DNA of 64,000 bases from JBCBSZ01 sp039818945 (GTDB taxonomy: Bacteria; Actinomycetota; Acidimicrobiia; Acidimicrobiales; Poriferisodalaceae), in NCBI GenBank assembly GCA_039818945.1, contig JBCBSZ010000023.1:1-64000 (forward strand). The letters run 5' to 3'. Of the stretch, positions 23,901 through 31,335 are shown in pieces. The position numbers and the translations under genes were made by a program. The notes under the pieces were generated by a model, which was given only the letters and a program-made list of their open reading frames with translations, was not told where the DNA came from and did no database searches. Position 1 is the first letter of the stretch. Every line of letters begins with the position of its first letter.

Positions 23901-24419
23901 GGGGGCCATGCGGTGGGCGCCGAGCGGCTCCCGGCCGACGAAGCTCTGGTCGAGGAGTTCACCGAGCTGGCCGCCGTCGCCAAGAACATGGTGCTGTGGA
24001 ACGTCGAGACCAGTCGGGGCCGACGGCTCCCCGACTCGATCGTCTGGCTCGCGCACCTGCTCGTGCCACCGCTGGCCGATCGGGCCAGCGCTCGCCTGCT
24101 GCTCGGCGACGCGGCGACGCAGGGACGGAGGCGGCGACGTCTCACGCTGACGGCGATCGTCACCCTCGTCATCGGCTTCGCGGTCGGGCTCGCCGTCGGC
24201 GTCGGCGCTGCCGCAGCGGTCGCCGGCTTCGCGGCGGCAGTCGTGTTGGCGCTCGTCGCCGGCGGCATCGGCATCTGGCGGGTCCGGCGCACGATCGGCC
24301 CGGGTCGACGGCGCCGACGAGCCGCCGCCGGGCCGACGATCGACCTGCGCGACTCGGCGGTCGTGCACTCGGCCGCAGCACCGCATCAGTCCGTCGCCAC
24401 CACCACCTTGCCGCAGTAG
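20952..24419 (+). CDS. large patatin-like protein (DUF3376 type)
   Basis: A 1155-residue protein. The patatin lipase core has the oxyanion stretch LALALRGGVSLAVWIGG (about residues 21-37), the nucleophile motif GASAG (Ser78) and the catalytic Asp in VADGGILDNIP. The long middle part matches the actinobacterial patatin-like/DUF3376 group in size and order. Near the C-terminus one or two membrane helices (ltaivtlvigfavglavgv... and avvlalvaggigiw) are flanked by Arg-rich ends, so it is probably anchored to the inner face of the membrane, acting on acyl lipids. GGAGGGG precedes the GTG at 20952. It diverges from the paa operon and overlaps the convergent dehydrogenase by 34 bases. Confidence 0.8.
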   Translation: MNEVDDGAAATDRRGRSELRLALALRGGVSLAVWIGGACAEIDRLRRGPDEEAGGLWSSTLGLSGHDRVVVDVMAGASAGGLNGVLYSASQIYDFDFSRIRDIWVEVASAADLRRTAPPWPSLFDGDGYFLEQVRTRLRGLIETAPAPSDRHRLAVDLRLSATTVEPLLRPMPSPSDEQLVERRHASGFHFRQHAEAWMGTDYPARPDSVGRGREPFEDAIGRLALAARATSSFPGAFEAAAVHAGRPRTFADPTPTHASTGALDSSGTFLDRQHRLRSAPGADVIPVADGGILDNIPIARALEAVAEAPADGPTRRALVYLHPGAPTPTTARTDATEEQRRSTLAVARGFVQARVGSETIARDIEAIEEHNRAARESLLLRRSGIGAVKHPEGLVQSARSLRSRDNYVAARTRRDADLIAALLSDPVGLLGRDRFPLTVGAVPIADEVWRSPLGTWTSTEREQLVVDLAEHVGTELLPPVRGFISPRWFLEHGVQPIRRVNLLLLEWALLLEGAGVEGAGERKARLYRALTFQRHVLEEARRLAWVAAFAAIEGRIVDLREAYLANPHTPGRVAAVAEVIDRRAAAERAVIVRIATEHIDRVCSVDEELAGRLERALCDGHDDAGDPRAEARQAVLASIDELATIVLADVDAAVGPCSEVDARLAELVGTTLDRVPERFATSEAGPVDAPRRDLRAVLLDSVLVPTTIELAASVAGTGDDGATPGPGGLIAAATGDVHEAAGPWLLHRALMGPSRSAPPWLTSERREEAVVDLLVSLEIAGFAELATSRGSKRPVEFVRLSAANRTPVAPAFTALNDAAREVGAAWDPDAKDDEPRGIHVDLKLAGNELANFSAFLVDDWRRNDWMWGRLDAVPTLVDLLVRPERLSADFDDPAELFRAIERAISGSHLPWLADQVLDERRRTAILDECRALCVEDTSAATASVAAIRDALIAARQWEILADELDENDQLDENDRAAVLRAVGGHAVGAERLPADEALVEEFTELAAVAKNMVLWNVETSRGRRLPDSIVWLAHLLVPPLADRASARLLLGDAATQGRRRRRLTLTAIVTLVIGFAVGLAVGVGAAAAVAGFAAAVVLALVAGGIGIWRVRRTIGPGRRRRRAAAGPTIDLRDSAVVHSAAAPHQSVATTTLPQ

Positions 24420-25372
24420 CGACTCGCGTCGATGGCGGCGTGTGCGTCGGCCACCTCGTCGAAGCCGATCACCCGATCGATACCCGGGTCGTACCGTCCC
24501 GACTCGACCCGTTCGACGATGGCGGCCAGCGCCGCGGAGTGGGTCGCGGCCGCGAGCTGCTCGCTGGAGTAGCGACGCACCGAGGGACGGACCAACGCCG
24601 CGGCGACCGACCTGCCCGGTCCCCCGTCGCCGCTGCTCGCCGCCAGCGATCCGGCGATGCAGACGCGGCCGCCGCGGGCGCGCATGGCGAGGTCGTCCCG
24701 GATGGTCGCGCTGCTCGTCACGGTGTCGATCACGCCCGTCGCGCCATCCGGCCACAGCTCGCGGACGCGAGGTGCGACGTCACCGTCGGACACGATCACC
24801 TCCCGCATGCCGGAGGCGCGGAGCACGTCGGCCTTGTGTGCCGATCTCGTCACGCCGATCACGTCGCCGCCGAGATCGGTCACGATCTGGGTCACGGCCC
24901 GACCGAGGGCCGACGCCCCGGGTCGCACCACGACCCGCGCACCGGGCCGCACCTCCAGGGCCTCGTGGAGGCAACCCCAGGCGGTGAGGAACGTCTCGGG
25001 GATCGCACCGAGCTCCTCGGGCGTCAGCGCGCTGGACACGGGCATGACCTGCGCTGCCGGGACCACGGCCTGCTCGGCGTACGAGCCGTCGAACGCCCGG
25101 CCCATGCCGCCCATCACCGCGGCCACGCGCGACCCGACCGCCACCTCGCCACCGGGAGCGCCGAGGACCGTCCCGACGCACTCGATGCCGAGGATCCGGG
25201 GGAACATCACCGCGTCGCCGGAGCCGCCCGCCCTCGTCACCGCCTCTGCCCGGTTGAGCCCGAAGGACTCGACCGCGAGGTGGACCCATCCCGGCCCCGC
25301 GACCGGATCGGGCACCTCCTCGAGCTCGAGCACCTCGGGACCGCCGGGGCGGCGGACCACCCAGGCCCGCAT
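24386..25372 (-). CDS. quinone oxidoreductase-like zinc-type dehydrogenase (MDR family)
   Basis: A 328-residue medium-chain dehydrogenase. Visible are MRAWVVRRPGGPEVLELEEVPDP, FGLNRAEAVTRAG, LGIECVGTVLGAPGGEVAVGSRVAAVMGGMG and the NADP-binding VVVRPGASALGRAVTQIVTDLG. The last is a variant of AxxGGVG with ASALG, as in a QOR subgroup. The C-terminus ends CGKVVVATD. The substrate is unknown. The ATG at 25372 is the only good in-frame start. Upstream lie a -10-like TATCGT and a perfect 14-base palindrome, so the gene is probably repressed by a TetR-type protein encoded elsewhere. Confidence 0.8.
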   Translation of the reverse strand: MRAWVVRRPGGPEVLELEEVPDPVAGPGWVHLAVESFGLNRAEAVTRAGGSGDAVMFPRILGIECVGTVLGAPGGEVAVGSRVAAVMGGMGRAFDGSYAEQAVVPAAQVMPVSSALTPEELGAIPETFLTAWGCLHEALEVRPGARVVVRPGASALGRAVTQIVTDLGGDVIGVTRSAHKADVLRASGMREVIVSDGDVAPRVRELWPDGATGVIDTVTSSATIRDDLAMRARGGRVCIAGSLAASSGDGGPGRSVAAALVRPSVRRYSSEQLAAATHSAALAAIVERVESGRYDPGIDRVIGFDEVADAHAAIDASRYCGKVVVATD

Positions 25373-25430
25373 CAGACGACGCCGCGCCGGCGCCTCGGGA
25401 GCACGTTCATTGAGGCCGACAATAAACGAT

Positions 25431-25444
25431 ACGATACGTATCGT
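25431..25444. promoter_or_regulatory. perfect palindromic operator
   Basis: ACGATACGTATCGT is a perfect 14-base palindrome in the 82-base gap upstream of the dehydrogenase. It overlaps by one base the -10-like TATCGT at 25431-25426 on the minus strand, so a bound dimer would block transcription. No regulator gene is adjacent. Confidence 0.65.
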
Positions 25445-25454
25445 CAATGAGGGC

Positions 25455-25853
25455 TCAGCTGACCGTGCGGGACCGTCCTCGGAAGAGGGCCAGCGTGGTT
25501 CCGTCGTCGTCGACGACCTCGACGTCGTAGTGCCCGTTCTTGCCCTGCCGGTAGCTCTCGTGGGCGGTCGCGGTCAGGACCGCCCCGCCACGGCCGGGCG
25601 CCAGGAACTCGATCGAGGCTCCGGCGGCGAAGGTCACGGGGCCGTAGCTGTTGCACGCGTATGCGAAGGCGGTGTCGGCGAGCGTGAAGATCACCCCGCC
25701 GTGGCAGACGTCGTGGCCGTTCACCATGTCCGGCCGGACGCTCATCCGCGTGACCGCGGTGCCCTCGCCGACCTCCACCAACTCGATCCCCAGGAGCTGC
25801 GCCGCGGCGTCGTCGTCGTACATCGCCCGCGGATCGAAGACGGCCTCCGTCAC
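25455..25853 (-). CDS. paaI: PaaI-like hotdog thioesterase
   Basis: A 132-residue hotdog-fold thioesterase. Diagnostic blocks are LLGIELVEVGEGTAVTRMSVRPDMVNGHDVCHGGVIFTLADTAFAYACNSYG (catalytic Asp in TLADTAF) and the C-terminal YDVEVVDDDGTTLALFRGRSR. The family hydrolyses ring-hydroxylated phenylacetyl-CoA and dead-end epoxide products, protecting the CoA pool during phenylacetate breakdown; this fits the paa operon 5 kb away. GTG 25853 overlaps the acyl-CoA ligase stop (GTGA). The exact substrate remains inferred. Confidence 0.8.
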   Translation of the reverse strand: MTEAVFDPRAMYDDDAAAQLLGIELVEVGEGTAVTRMSVRPDMVNGHDVCHGGVIFTLADTAFAYACNSYGPVTFAAGASIEFLAPGRGGAVLTATAHESYRQGKNGHYDVEVVDDDGTTLALFRGRSRTVS

Positions 25854-27364
25854 GAGATCCCCCGGTCGTGCCCCTCCCAGTACGGAGCGCGCAGCTCGCG
25901 CTTGAGGACCTTGCCCGGACCGGACACGGGCAGCGGATCGACGCGGAACTCCACCGAGCGCGGGACCTTGTAGCCGGCGATCTGACCGCGGCAGTGCTCG
26001 ATGAGCTCGTCCTCGGTGAGCGAGTCGTCCCGGCGGACGACGACGGCGTGCACCGTCTCGCCCCACTGCTCGCTCGGCACGCCGAACACGGTGGCCTCGA
26101 GCACCTTCGGATGGCTGTAGATCGCGTCCTCGACCTCGGTGCAGTAGACGTTCTCGCCGCCGCTGATGATCATGTCCTTCGAGCGGTCGTGGAGGAAGAG
26201 GTGACCCTCGGCGTCGAGGCGACCGACGTCGCCGGTCCAGTACCACCCGTCGCGCAACGCCCGCTCGGTCTCCTCGGGACGCTGCCAGTAGCCCAGCATC
26301 ACGTTCGGCCCCCGGGCGATGACCTCGCCGATCTCACCGGTCGGCAGGTCGTTGCCCTCGGCGTCGACGACTCGCACGCCGACGCCCATGATCGCCCGCC
26401 CCACCGAGCGACCGAGCGGCACGTCGATCAGCTGCTCCTCGTGCGGGAGGCCGGTGAGCAGCGGCGCCGTCTCCGTCGCCCCGTAGACGTGGAGGAACTC
26501 GGTGGTCGGGAAGGCCTGGGTCGCGCGGCGCAGCACCTCGGCGGCGATCGGCGAGGCGCCGTGGCTCAGCCATCGCACGGTCGAGACCTCGCGGGGCCGG
26601 GCGAACTGCTCCTCGACCATCGCCGCGATCATCGTCGGCACGAGCAGCGTCGCGGTGATCTGCTGCTCCTGGATGAGGTCGAGCGCGCCGGCCGGGGTGA
26701 AGGCCGGCTGGATGACCTGCGTCGCCCCGCGCCAGATGCTCTGGAGGACCGACACGGCGCCGGCGGCGTGGAACATCGGCGCGGCGAGGAGGTACCGATC
26801 GCCGGGACCCAGCGGCGTGACGATCTGGATGTGGAACGCGTTGGCGACGATGTTGCCGTGGGTGAGCATCACCCCCTTCGAGCGACCCGTGGTCCCCCCG
26901 GTGTAGAACAGCCCCGCGAGGTCGTCGCCGCTGCGAGGCGCCGCCAGGTCGACGCCGCCACCCTCGGGGATCGAGTCGATGAGCGCATCGTGGTCGTCGG
27001 GGATCCGGAGGACGTCGTCGACGACGTCGGCGAGACCACCCGGATCGCGGTCGGTCAGGAGCAGGCGGCTGCCCGAGTCCTTCAGCGAGTCGATCAGCTC
27101 CGGCTCGGCCCAGCGGGTGTTGAGCGGCACGAGGACGCGGCCGGCGATCGGCACCGCGAAGTAGGCCTCGAGATAGCGGTCGGAGTTGAGCGCCCACAGC
27201 GCGATGCGGTCGCCCGGCTCGGTCCGGGCCGCGAGCGCAGCGGCGAGACGGGCGATGCGATCGACGAGCTCGGCGAAGGTCCGCTCGACGCCGTCGCAGT
27301 ACACCGCCCGCTGCTCACCGAAGGCGCCGCGGGCGTACAGCAGGGGATCAGCGAAGGTCAGCAC
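25850..27364 (-). CDS. acyl-CoA synthetase (AMP-forming)
   Basis: A 504-residue ANL-superfamily ligase. The ATP-binding loop is LFYTGGTTGRSKGVMLTHGN, then VYGATETAPLL (motif A5), GWYWTGDVGRLDAEGHLFLHDRSKDMIISGGENVY (A7-A8 hinge) and the catalytic Lys in GKVLKREL. It activates a carboxylic acid to its CoA thioester. It is not typical PaaK by sequence; it looks like a FadD-type medium/long-chain or aromatic acid ligase. GTG 27364 is chosen because TAGGCT lies 7 bases upstream. It is translationally coupled to the PaaI-like gene. Confidence 0.88.
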   Translation of the reverse strand: MLTFADPLLYARGAFGEQRAVYCDGVERTFAELVDRIARLAAALAARTEPGDRIALWALNSDRYLEAYFAVPIAGRVLVPLNTRWAEPELIDSLKDSGSRLLLTDRDPGGLADVVDDVLRIPDDHDALIDSIPEGGGVDLAAPRSGDDLAGLFYTGGTTGRSKGVMLTHGNIVANAFHIQIVTPLGPGDRYLLAAPMFHAAGAVSVLQSIWRGATQVIQPAFTPAGALDLIQEQQITATLLVPTMIAAMVEEQFARPREVSTVRWLSHGASPIAAEVLRRATQAFPTTEFLHVYGATETAPLLTGLPHEEQLIDVPLGRSVGRAIMGVGVRVVDAEGNDLPTGEIGEVIARGPNVMLGYWQRPEETERALRDGWYWTGDVGRLDAEGHLFLHDRSKDMIISGGENVYCTEVEDAIYSHPKVLEATVFGVPSEQWGETVHAVVVRRDDSLTEDELIEHCRGQIAGYKVPRSVEFRVDPLPVSGPGKVLKRELRAPYWEGHDRGIS

Positions 27365-27371
27365 GGGCGTG

Positions 27372-27377
27372 AGCCTA
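27372..27377 (-). promoter_or_regulatory. -10 element before the acyl-CoA synthetase
   Basis: TAGGCT on the minus strand is followed by 7 bases and the GTG at 27364; no Shine-Dalgarno sequence is present. Confidence 0.45.
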
Positions 27378-27439
27378 AGTCCGTCGGCGCAGCGGTGCCG
27401 TTCCGACCGGCGCCGACGGTTGCTACGGTCCGCCTCGTC

Positions 27440-28201
27440 ATGACGCAGCCACCGCTCCCCGACCTCTTCGACGGCCACGTCGACGCCGTGATCTTCGATC
27501 TCGACGGCGTGATCACCGACACGGCCTCCGTGCACTCCACGGCCTGGAAGCAGCTCTTCGATGACGAGCTCCGCCGCCGGGCCGAGGCCGACGGCACCGA
27601 GTTCGTCCCCTTCGAGGAGGCCGACTACCTCGCCCACGTCGACGGCAAGCCCCGGTACGACGGCGTCCGCACCTTCCTCGAGTCCCGGGGGATCTCGCTC
27701 CCCGAGGGCACGCCGGAGGACCCCCCCGACGCCGAGACGATCGCCGGGCTCGGCAACCGCAAGAACGAGCTCTTCCGGGCGGTCCTCGCCGCCGACGGCG
27801 CGCAGGTGTTTCCCACGTCCGTCGAGCTCATCGAGCGGTTGCGCGCCGCCGGCATCGCGACCGGCCTCGTGTCCTCGTCGCGCAACGCCAGATTCGTGCT
27901 CGGCGGCGTCGAGCTGCTCGATCGCTTCGACGACATCCTCGACGGCGACGACCGGGCCGAACGCGGTCTGGCCGGCAAGCCGGCACCGGACACCTACCTC
28001 GACTGCGCCCGCCGGCTCGGTGTCGAGCCCGCTCGGGCCGCGATGGTCGAGGACGCCATCTCGGGTGTCGAGTCCGGGGCGGCTGGGGCGTTCGTCGACG
28101 TGATCGGCGTCGATCGCGGTGCCGGCCGGCAGGCGCTGCTCGATCACGGCGCCACCGTCGTGGTGAGCGACCTCGGCGAGCTCCTCGCCCCGCGGCCGTG
28201 A
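27440..28201 (+). CDS. pgmB: beta-phosphoglucomutase family HAD enzyme
   Basis: A 253-residue HAD protein. The nucleophile motif is VIFDLDGVITDTASVHSTAW, the Thr/Ser motif GLVSSSRNARFVL, the Lys motif GKPAPDTYL and the acid motif VEDAISGVESG. DGVITDTA is characteristic of beta-phosphoglucomutases. It would convert beta-glucose 1-phosphate to glucose 6-phosphate. It overlaps the GH65 phosphorylase gene by 4 bases (GTGA), which supports this reaction because the phosphorylase releases that sugar phosphate. A TACGGT hexamer 10 bases before the ATG may be its -10. Confidence 0.88.
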   Translation: MTQPPLPDLFDGHVDAVIFDLDGVITDTASVHSTAWKQLFDDELRRRAEADGTEFVPFEEADYLAHVDGKPRYDGVRTFLESRGISLPEGTPEDPPDAETIAGLGNRKNELFRAVLAADGAQVFPTSVELIERLRAAGIATGLVSSSRNARFVLGGVELLDRFDDILDGDDRAERGLAGKPAPDTYLDCARRLGVEPARAAMVEDAISGVESGAAGAFVDVIGVDRGAGRQALLDHGATVVVSDLGELLAPRP

Positions 28202-30441
28202 GCGTCCCCCTCGGCCCCGGCCTCACCTGCGACGAGGCCGGCTGGCTGCTCGTCGAGCGTGGCTGGGACCCCGACCGATCCGTCGCCGCGGGCTCCAACT
28301 TCCTCTGCGGCAACGGCTACCTCGGGTACCGCGGCACCACCCCCGAGCAGGGTCCCGACGAGTTCGTCGCCCTGGTCGTGTCCGACACCTACGACTGCGC
28401 CGACGGCCACTGGCGCGAGCTCACCACGGCGCCGAACCCGCTGTTCGTCGCCGCCGTCGTCGACGGCGAGACGCTCGCCGCCCGATCGGCTCCCGAGGTC
28501 GAGACCTCGCTCGATCTGCGCACGGGGACGTTCGGCGCCCGGTTCCGGAGCCGTGTCGACGAGGCCGAGCTCGTCGTCGAGGTGGAGCGATTCGCCAGCG
28601 CCGACGATCTCCACGTCCTCGCCCAGCGCTGGACGCTGCGCGCCGACGCCGAGGTGACCGTCGAGGTCGACGCCCGCATCGACGATCGGATCTGGAGCCT
28701 CAACGGCGAGCACCTGCCCGACGTGCACCTCGCTGCGGACGACACCGTGCTGACGGCCACGGGGACCACGGTCGAGAGCGGCGTCGAGGTCGCCGTCGCC
28801 GCCCGGGTCGTCGGGCCGACGGGTGCGGTGACCGTCCCGGCCGGCGGGGAGATCGTCATCGAGACGACGGCGGCGGTCGTGTCGTCGAACGACGTCGACG
28901 ATCCGTCGGCCGAGGCCAGGCGTCGGGCGGGCGCGGCCGGCTACGACGAGCGGGCCGAGGCGAGCGCCGCCCGCTGGGCAGAGATCTGGGCGGCGATGGA
29001 CGTGACCGTCGAGGGCGACGTCGCCGATCAGGTGGGGCTGCGCTTCAGCGCTTATCACAACCGGATCTGCACGCCCGCCCACACCGATCGGCTGCCCATC
29101 GGGGCTCGGGGTCTGTCGTGCCAGGCCTACCAGGGGGCGGCGTTCTGGGACCAGGAGGTCTACAACCTCCCGGCGTTCCTCTTCACCGAACCCGAGATCG
29201 CCCGCTCGACGCTGGTCTACCGCCACCGGACCCTCGACGGTGCCCGGCGCAAGGCCGCCCGCCTCGGCTACGACGGCGCGTTCTTCGCCTGGATCTCCGG
29301 CGACACCGGCGACGAGCTGTGCCCCGACGTCTTCTTCACCGACGTGCTGACCGGGCGGCCCATCCGGAACCACTTCAACGACTGGCAGATGCACGTCGCG
29401 CCCGACGTCGTGACGATGATCGAGCGCTACCTCGACGTCACCAGCGACGAGCGCTTCCTCGTCGACCACGGCGCCGAGCTCGCGTTCGAGGTGGCCCGCT
29501 TCCTCCACTCGTTCGTGCGCTACGACGAGTGGCGGGGGGTCTACCACTGCATCCGGCTCCTCGGGCCCGACGAGTGGCACGAGAACGTCGACGACAACGC
29601 CTTCACCAACCACCAGGTGCGCAAGGCGCTCGCGTTCGCCGTCGAGACCCACGAGCGGCTGACTGCGGACCACCCGGACGCGCTCGCCGAGCTGACCGAC
29701 CGGATCGGGCTGCGACCCGAGGAGGTCGACGGCTGGCGTCGCGTCCGCGACCGGATGCTCCTCCCCCAGCCCGACGATGACACCGATCTGATCGAGCAGT
29801 TCGCCGGCTTCTTCGAGCTGGAGGACGTTCGGCCCGACGAGGTCCGCTCCCGGCTGCTCGACCCCGGTGAGTACTGGGGCTGGCCCAACGGCGTCGCCGT
29901 CGCCACGCAGGTGTCGAAGCAGCCCGACGTGGTGATGCTCCTCTGGCAGCAGGCCGACGCCTTCGGCGACGACGTCGCCCGGGCCAACTACGAGTACTAC
30001 GAGCCCCGCTGCGCCCACGGTTCGACCCTCAGCCACGCCGCCCACGGGATGGTCGCGGTCCGCATCGGCGAGATCGAGCGGGCCCACGACCACTTCCGCC
30101 GCACGGCGATGGTCGACCTCCTCAACACCGCGCACGCGGTGGTGGGCGGCACCTTCATCGGCGGCATCCACACCGCGGCCTGCGGTGGCACCTATCAGCT
30201 CGCGGTGAACGGCTTCGGCGGCCTGGACGTCGATGGCGACCGGCTCACGATCGACCCCCAGCTCCCTGCGGCGTGGTCGGGCCTGTCCTACCCGGTGCGG
30301 TGGCGGGGGCTCGGGCTGCGGGTCCGCATCACCGGCGACGCGATCGAGATCACGGCCGACCACGCCAACGACGCCTCGGTGCGGGTCGCGGTGCGCGGCG
30401 TCGAGCTCGACGTCGCACCGGGAGCGACCGCCTCGGGCTAG
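28198..30441 (+). CDS. glycoside hydrolase family 65 disaccharide phosphorylase
   Basis: A 747-residue GH65 enzyme with the N-terminal beta-sandwich (RSVAAGSNFLCGNGYLGYRGTTPEQG), the (alpha/alpha)6 barrel (GARGLSCQAYQGAAFWDQEVYNLPAFLFTEPEIARSTLVYRH) and the catalytic acid in LGPDEWHENVDDNAFTN. The phosphate-binding region is GSTLSHAAHGMVAVRIGE. It phosphorolyses an alpha-linked glucose disaccharide (maltose, trehalose, kojibiose or nigerose) to beta-glucose 1-phosphate. Specificity cannot be decided by eye. It is coupled to the upstream mutase, giving a two-gene disaccharide catabolism unit. The end overlaps the convergent LigD polymerase gene by 4 bases. Confidence 0.9.
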   Translation: MSVPLGPGLTCDEAGWLLVERGWDPDRSVAAGSNFLCGNGYLGYRGTTPEQGPDEFVALVVSDTYDCADGHWRELTTAPNPLFVAAVVDGETLAARSAPEVETSLDLRTGTFGARFRSRVDEAELVVEVERFASADDLHVLAQRWTLRADAEVTVEVDARIDDRIWSLNGEHLPDVHLAADDTVLTATGTTVESGVEVAVAARVVGPTGAVTVPAGGEIVIETTAAVVSSNDVDDPSAEARRRAGAAGYDERAEASAARWAEIWAAMDVTVEGDVADQVGLRFSAYHNRICTPAHTDRLPIGARGLSCQAYQGAAFWDQEVYNLPAFLFTEPEIARSTLVYRHRTLDGARRKAARLGYDGAFFAWISGDTGDELCPDVFFTDVLTGRPIRNHFNDWQMHVAPDVVTMIERYLDVTSDERFLVDHGAELAFEVARFLHSFVRYDEWRGVYHCIRLLGPDEWHENVDDNAFTNHQVRKALAFAVETHERLTADHPDALAELTDRIGLRPEEVDGWRRVRDRMLLPQPDDDTDLIEQFAGFFELEDVRPDEVRSRLLDPGEYWGWPNGVAVATQVSKQPDVVMLLWQQADAFGDDVARANYEYYEPRCAHGSTLSHAAHGMVAVRIGEIERAHDHFRRTAMVDLLNTAHAVVGGTFIGGIHTAACGGTYQLAVNGFGGLDVDGDRLTIDPQLPAAWSGLSYPVRWRGLGLRVRITGDAIEITADHANDASVRVAVRGVELDVAPGATASG

Positions 30442-31328
30442 CCCTGCCTCGCGGGCACGGTCTGCCGCAGCTCGAGCACGTCGGCGAACAGGTCGCCGTG
30501 GTCCTCCACCCGGGCGAGGACGTCGGCGGTCTCGAAGGTCAGGTCGGCCAGCGAGCTCGCGGCCTCCAGCTCGTCCCAGCCGACCGGGGTCGACACGGTC
30601 GGGCGGGCCCGGCCCCGCAGCGAGTACGGGGCGATCGTCGTCTTGTGGAACGAGTTCTGGCTCCAGTCGACGAGGACCTTGCCCGGCCGGAGCGCTCGGG
30701 TCATGTCGGTGAGCACGAGATCGGGGTGCTGGCGCTCCAGCAGCTGACCGAGCGCGAGCGCGAACGACGACGTGGATTCGAAGTCGGCGCCGCCGTTGAG
30801 CGGCACGTAGAGCTGCAGTCCCTTCGAGCCGGACGTCTTCGGCACGGCCACGAGGTCGAGGTGGTCGAGCACGTCGCGGATGAGCAGCGCCACCCGTGCG
30901 CAGGTGAGCGCGTCGGCCGGCGGCCCGGGGTCGAGGTCGAGCACCAGGGTGATGGGCTCGTCGAGCGCGCTCGCGCGCGACATCGTGGCGTGGATCTCCA
31001 GCGCCGCCTGGTTGCCCGCCCACGCGAGCGCAGCGGGCTCGTCGAAGCTGCACGAGCGGACGTCGCCCGGGCCGTCGTGACGGGGCATCCAGTCCGGGGC
31101 GTGCTTGGGGCAGTTCTTCTCGAAGAAGGCGTCGGCCTCGACGCCGTTGGGCCAGCGCCGCAGCGTGAGCGGTCGGTCGGCGACGTGCGGGACCATGACC
31201 GGCGCGATCCGGGCGTAGTAGTCGATGACCTCGGCCTTGGTGGTGCCCGTCTCCGGGTAGAGGACCTTGTCGAGGTTGGTCAGCCGGAGCTGCCGACCGC
31301 CGATGTCGACGAACGTCGCCTCGGCCAC
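30438..31328 (-). CDS. ligD: LigD-type DNA polymerase/primase domain protein (end joining)
   Basis: A 296-residue stand-alone archaeo-eukaryotic primase-like polymerase of the LigD family. Hallmarks are LTNLDKVLYPETGTTKAEVIDYYARI, RPLTLRRWPNGV, FFEKNCPKHAPDW, LEIHATMSR, the metal-binding LVLDLDPGP and the C-terminal PVGWDEL. It fills gaps at broken ends during non-homologous end joining, preferring ribonucleotides. It starts at GTG 31328, only 7 bases after ku. There is no nuclease or ligase domain attached; the ligase is a separate gene two positions upstream. Confidence 0.9.
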   Translation of the reverse strand: MAEATFVDIGGRQLRLTNLDKVLYPETGTTKAEVIDYYARIAPVMVPHVADRPLTLRRWPNGVEADAFFEKNCPKHAPDWMPRHDGPGDVRSCSFDEPAALAWAGNQAALEIHATMSRASALDEPITLVLDLDPGPPADALTCARVALLIRDVLDHLDLVAVPKTSGSKGLQLYVPLNGGADFESTSSFALALGQLLERQHPDLVLTDMTRALRPGKVLVDWSQNSFHKTTIAPYSLRGRARPTVSTPVGWDELEAASSLADLTFETADVLARVEDHGDLFADVLELRQTVPARQG

Positions 31329-31335
31329 CGTCGAC

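Noticed and set aside
22083..24755. An 890-codon minus-strand frame opposite the patatin-like gene
   Set aside because: Low-complexity Arg/Glu/Val-rich translation without any recognisable motif, typical of an antisense shadow.
28144..31053. A 969-codon minus-strand frame opposite the GH65 gene
   Set aside because: Antisense shadow; the GH65 product carries family motifs from end to end.
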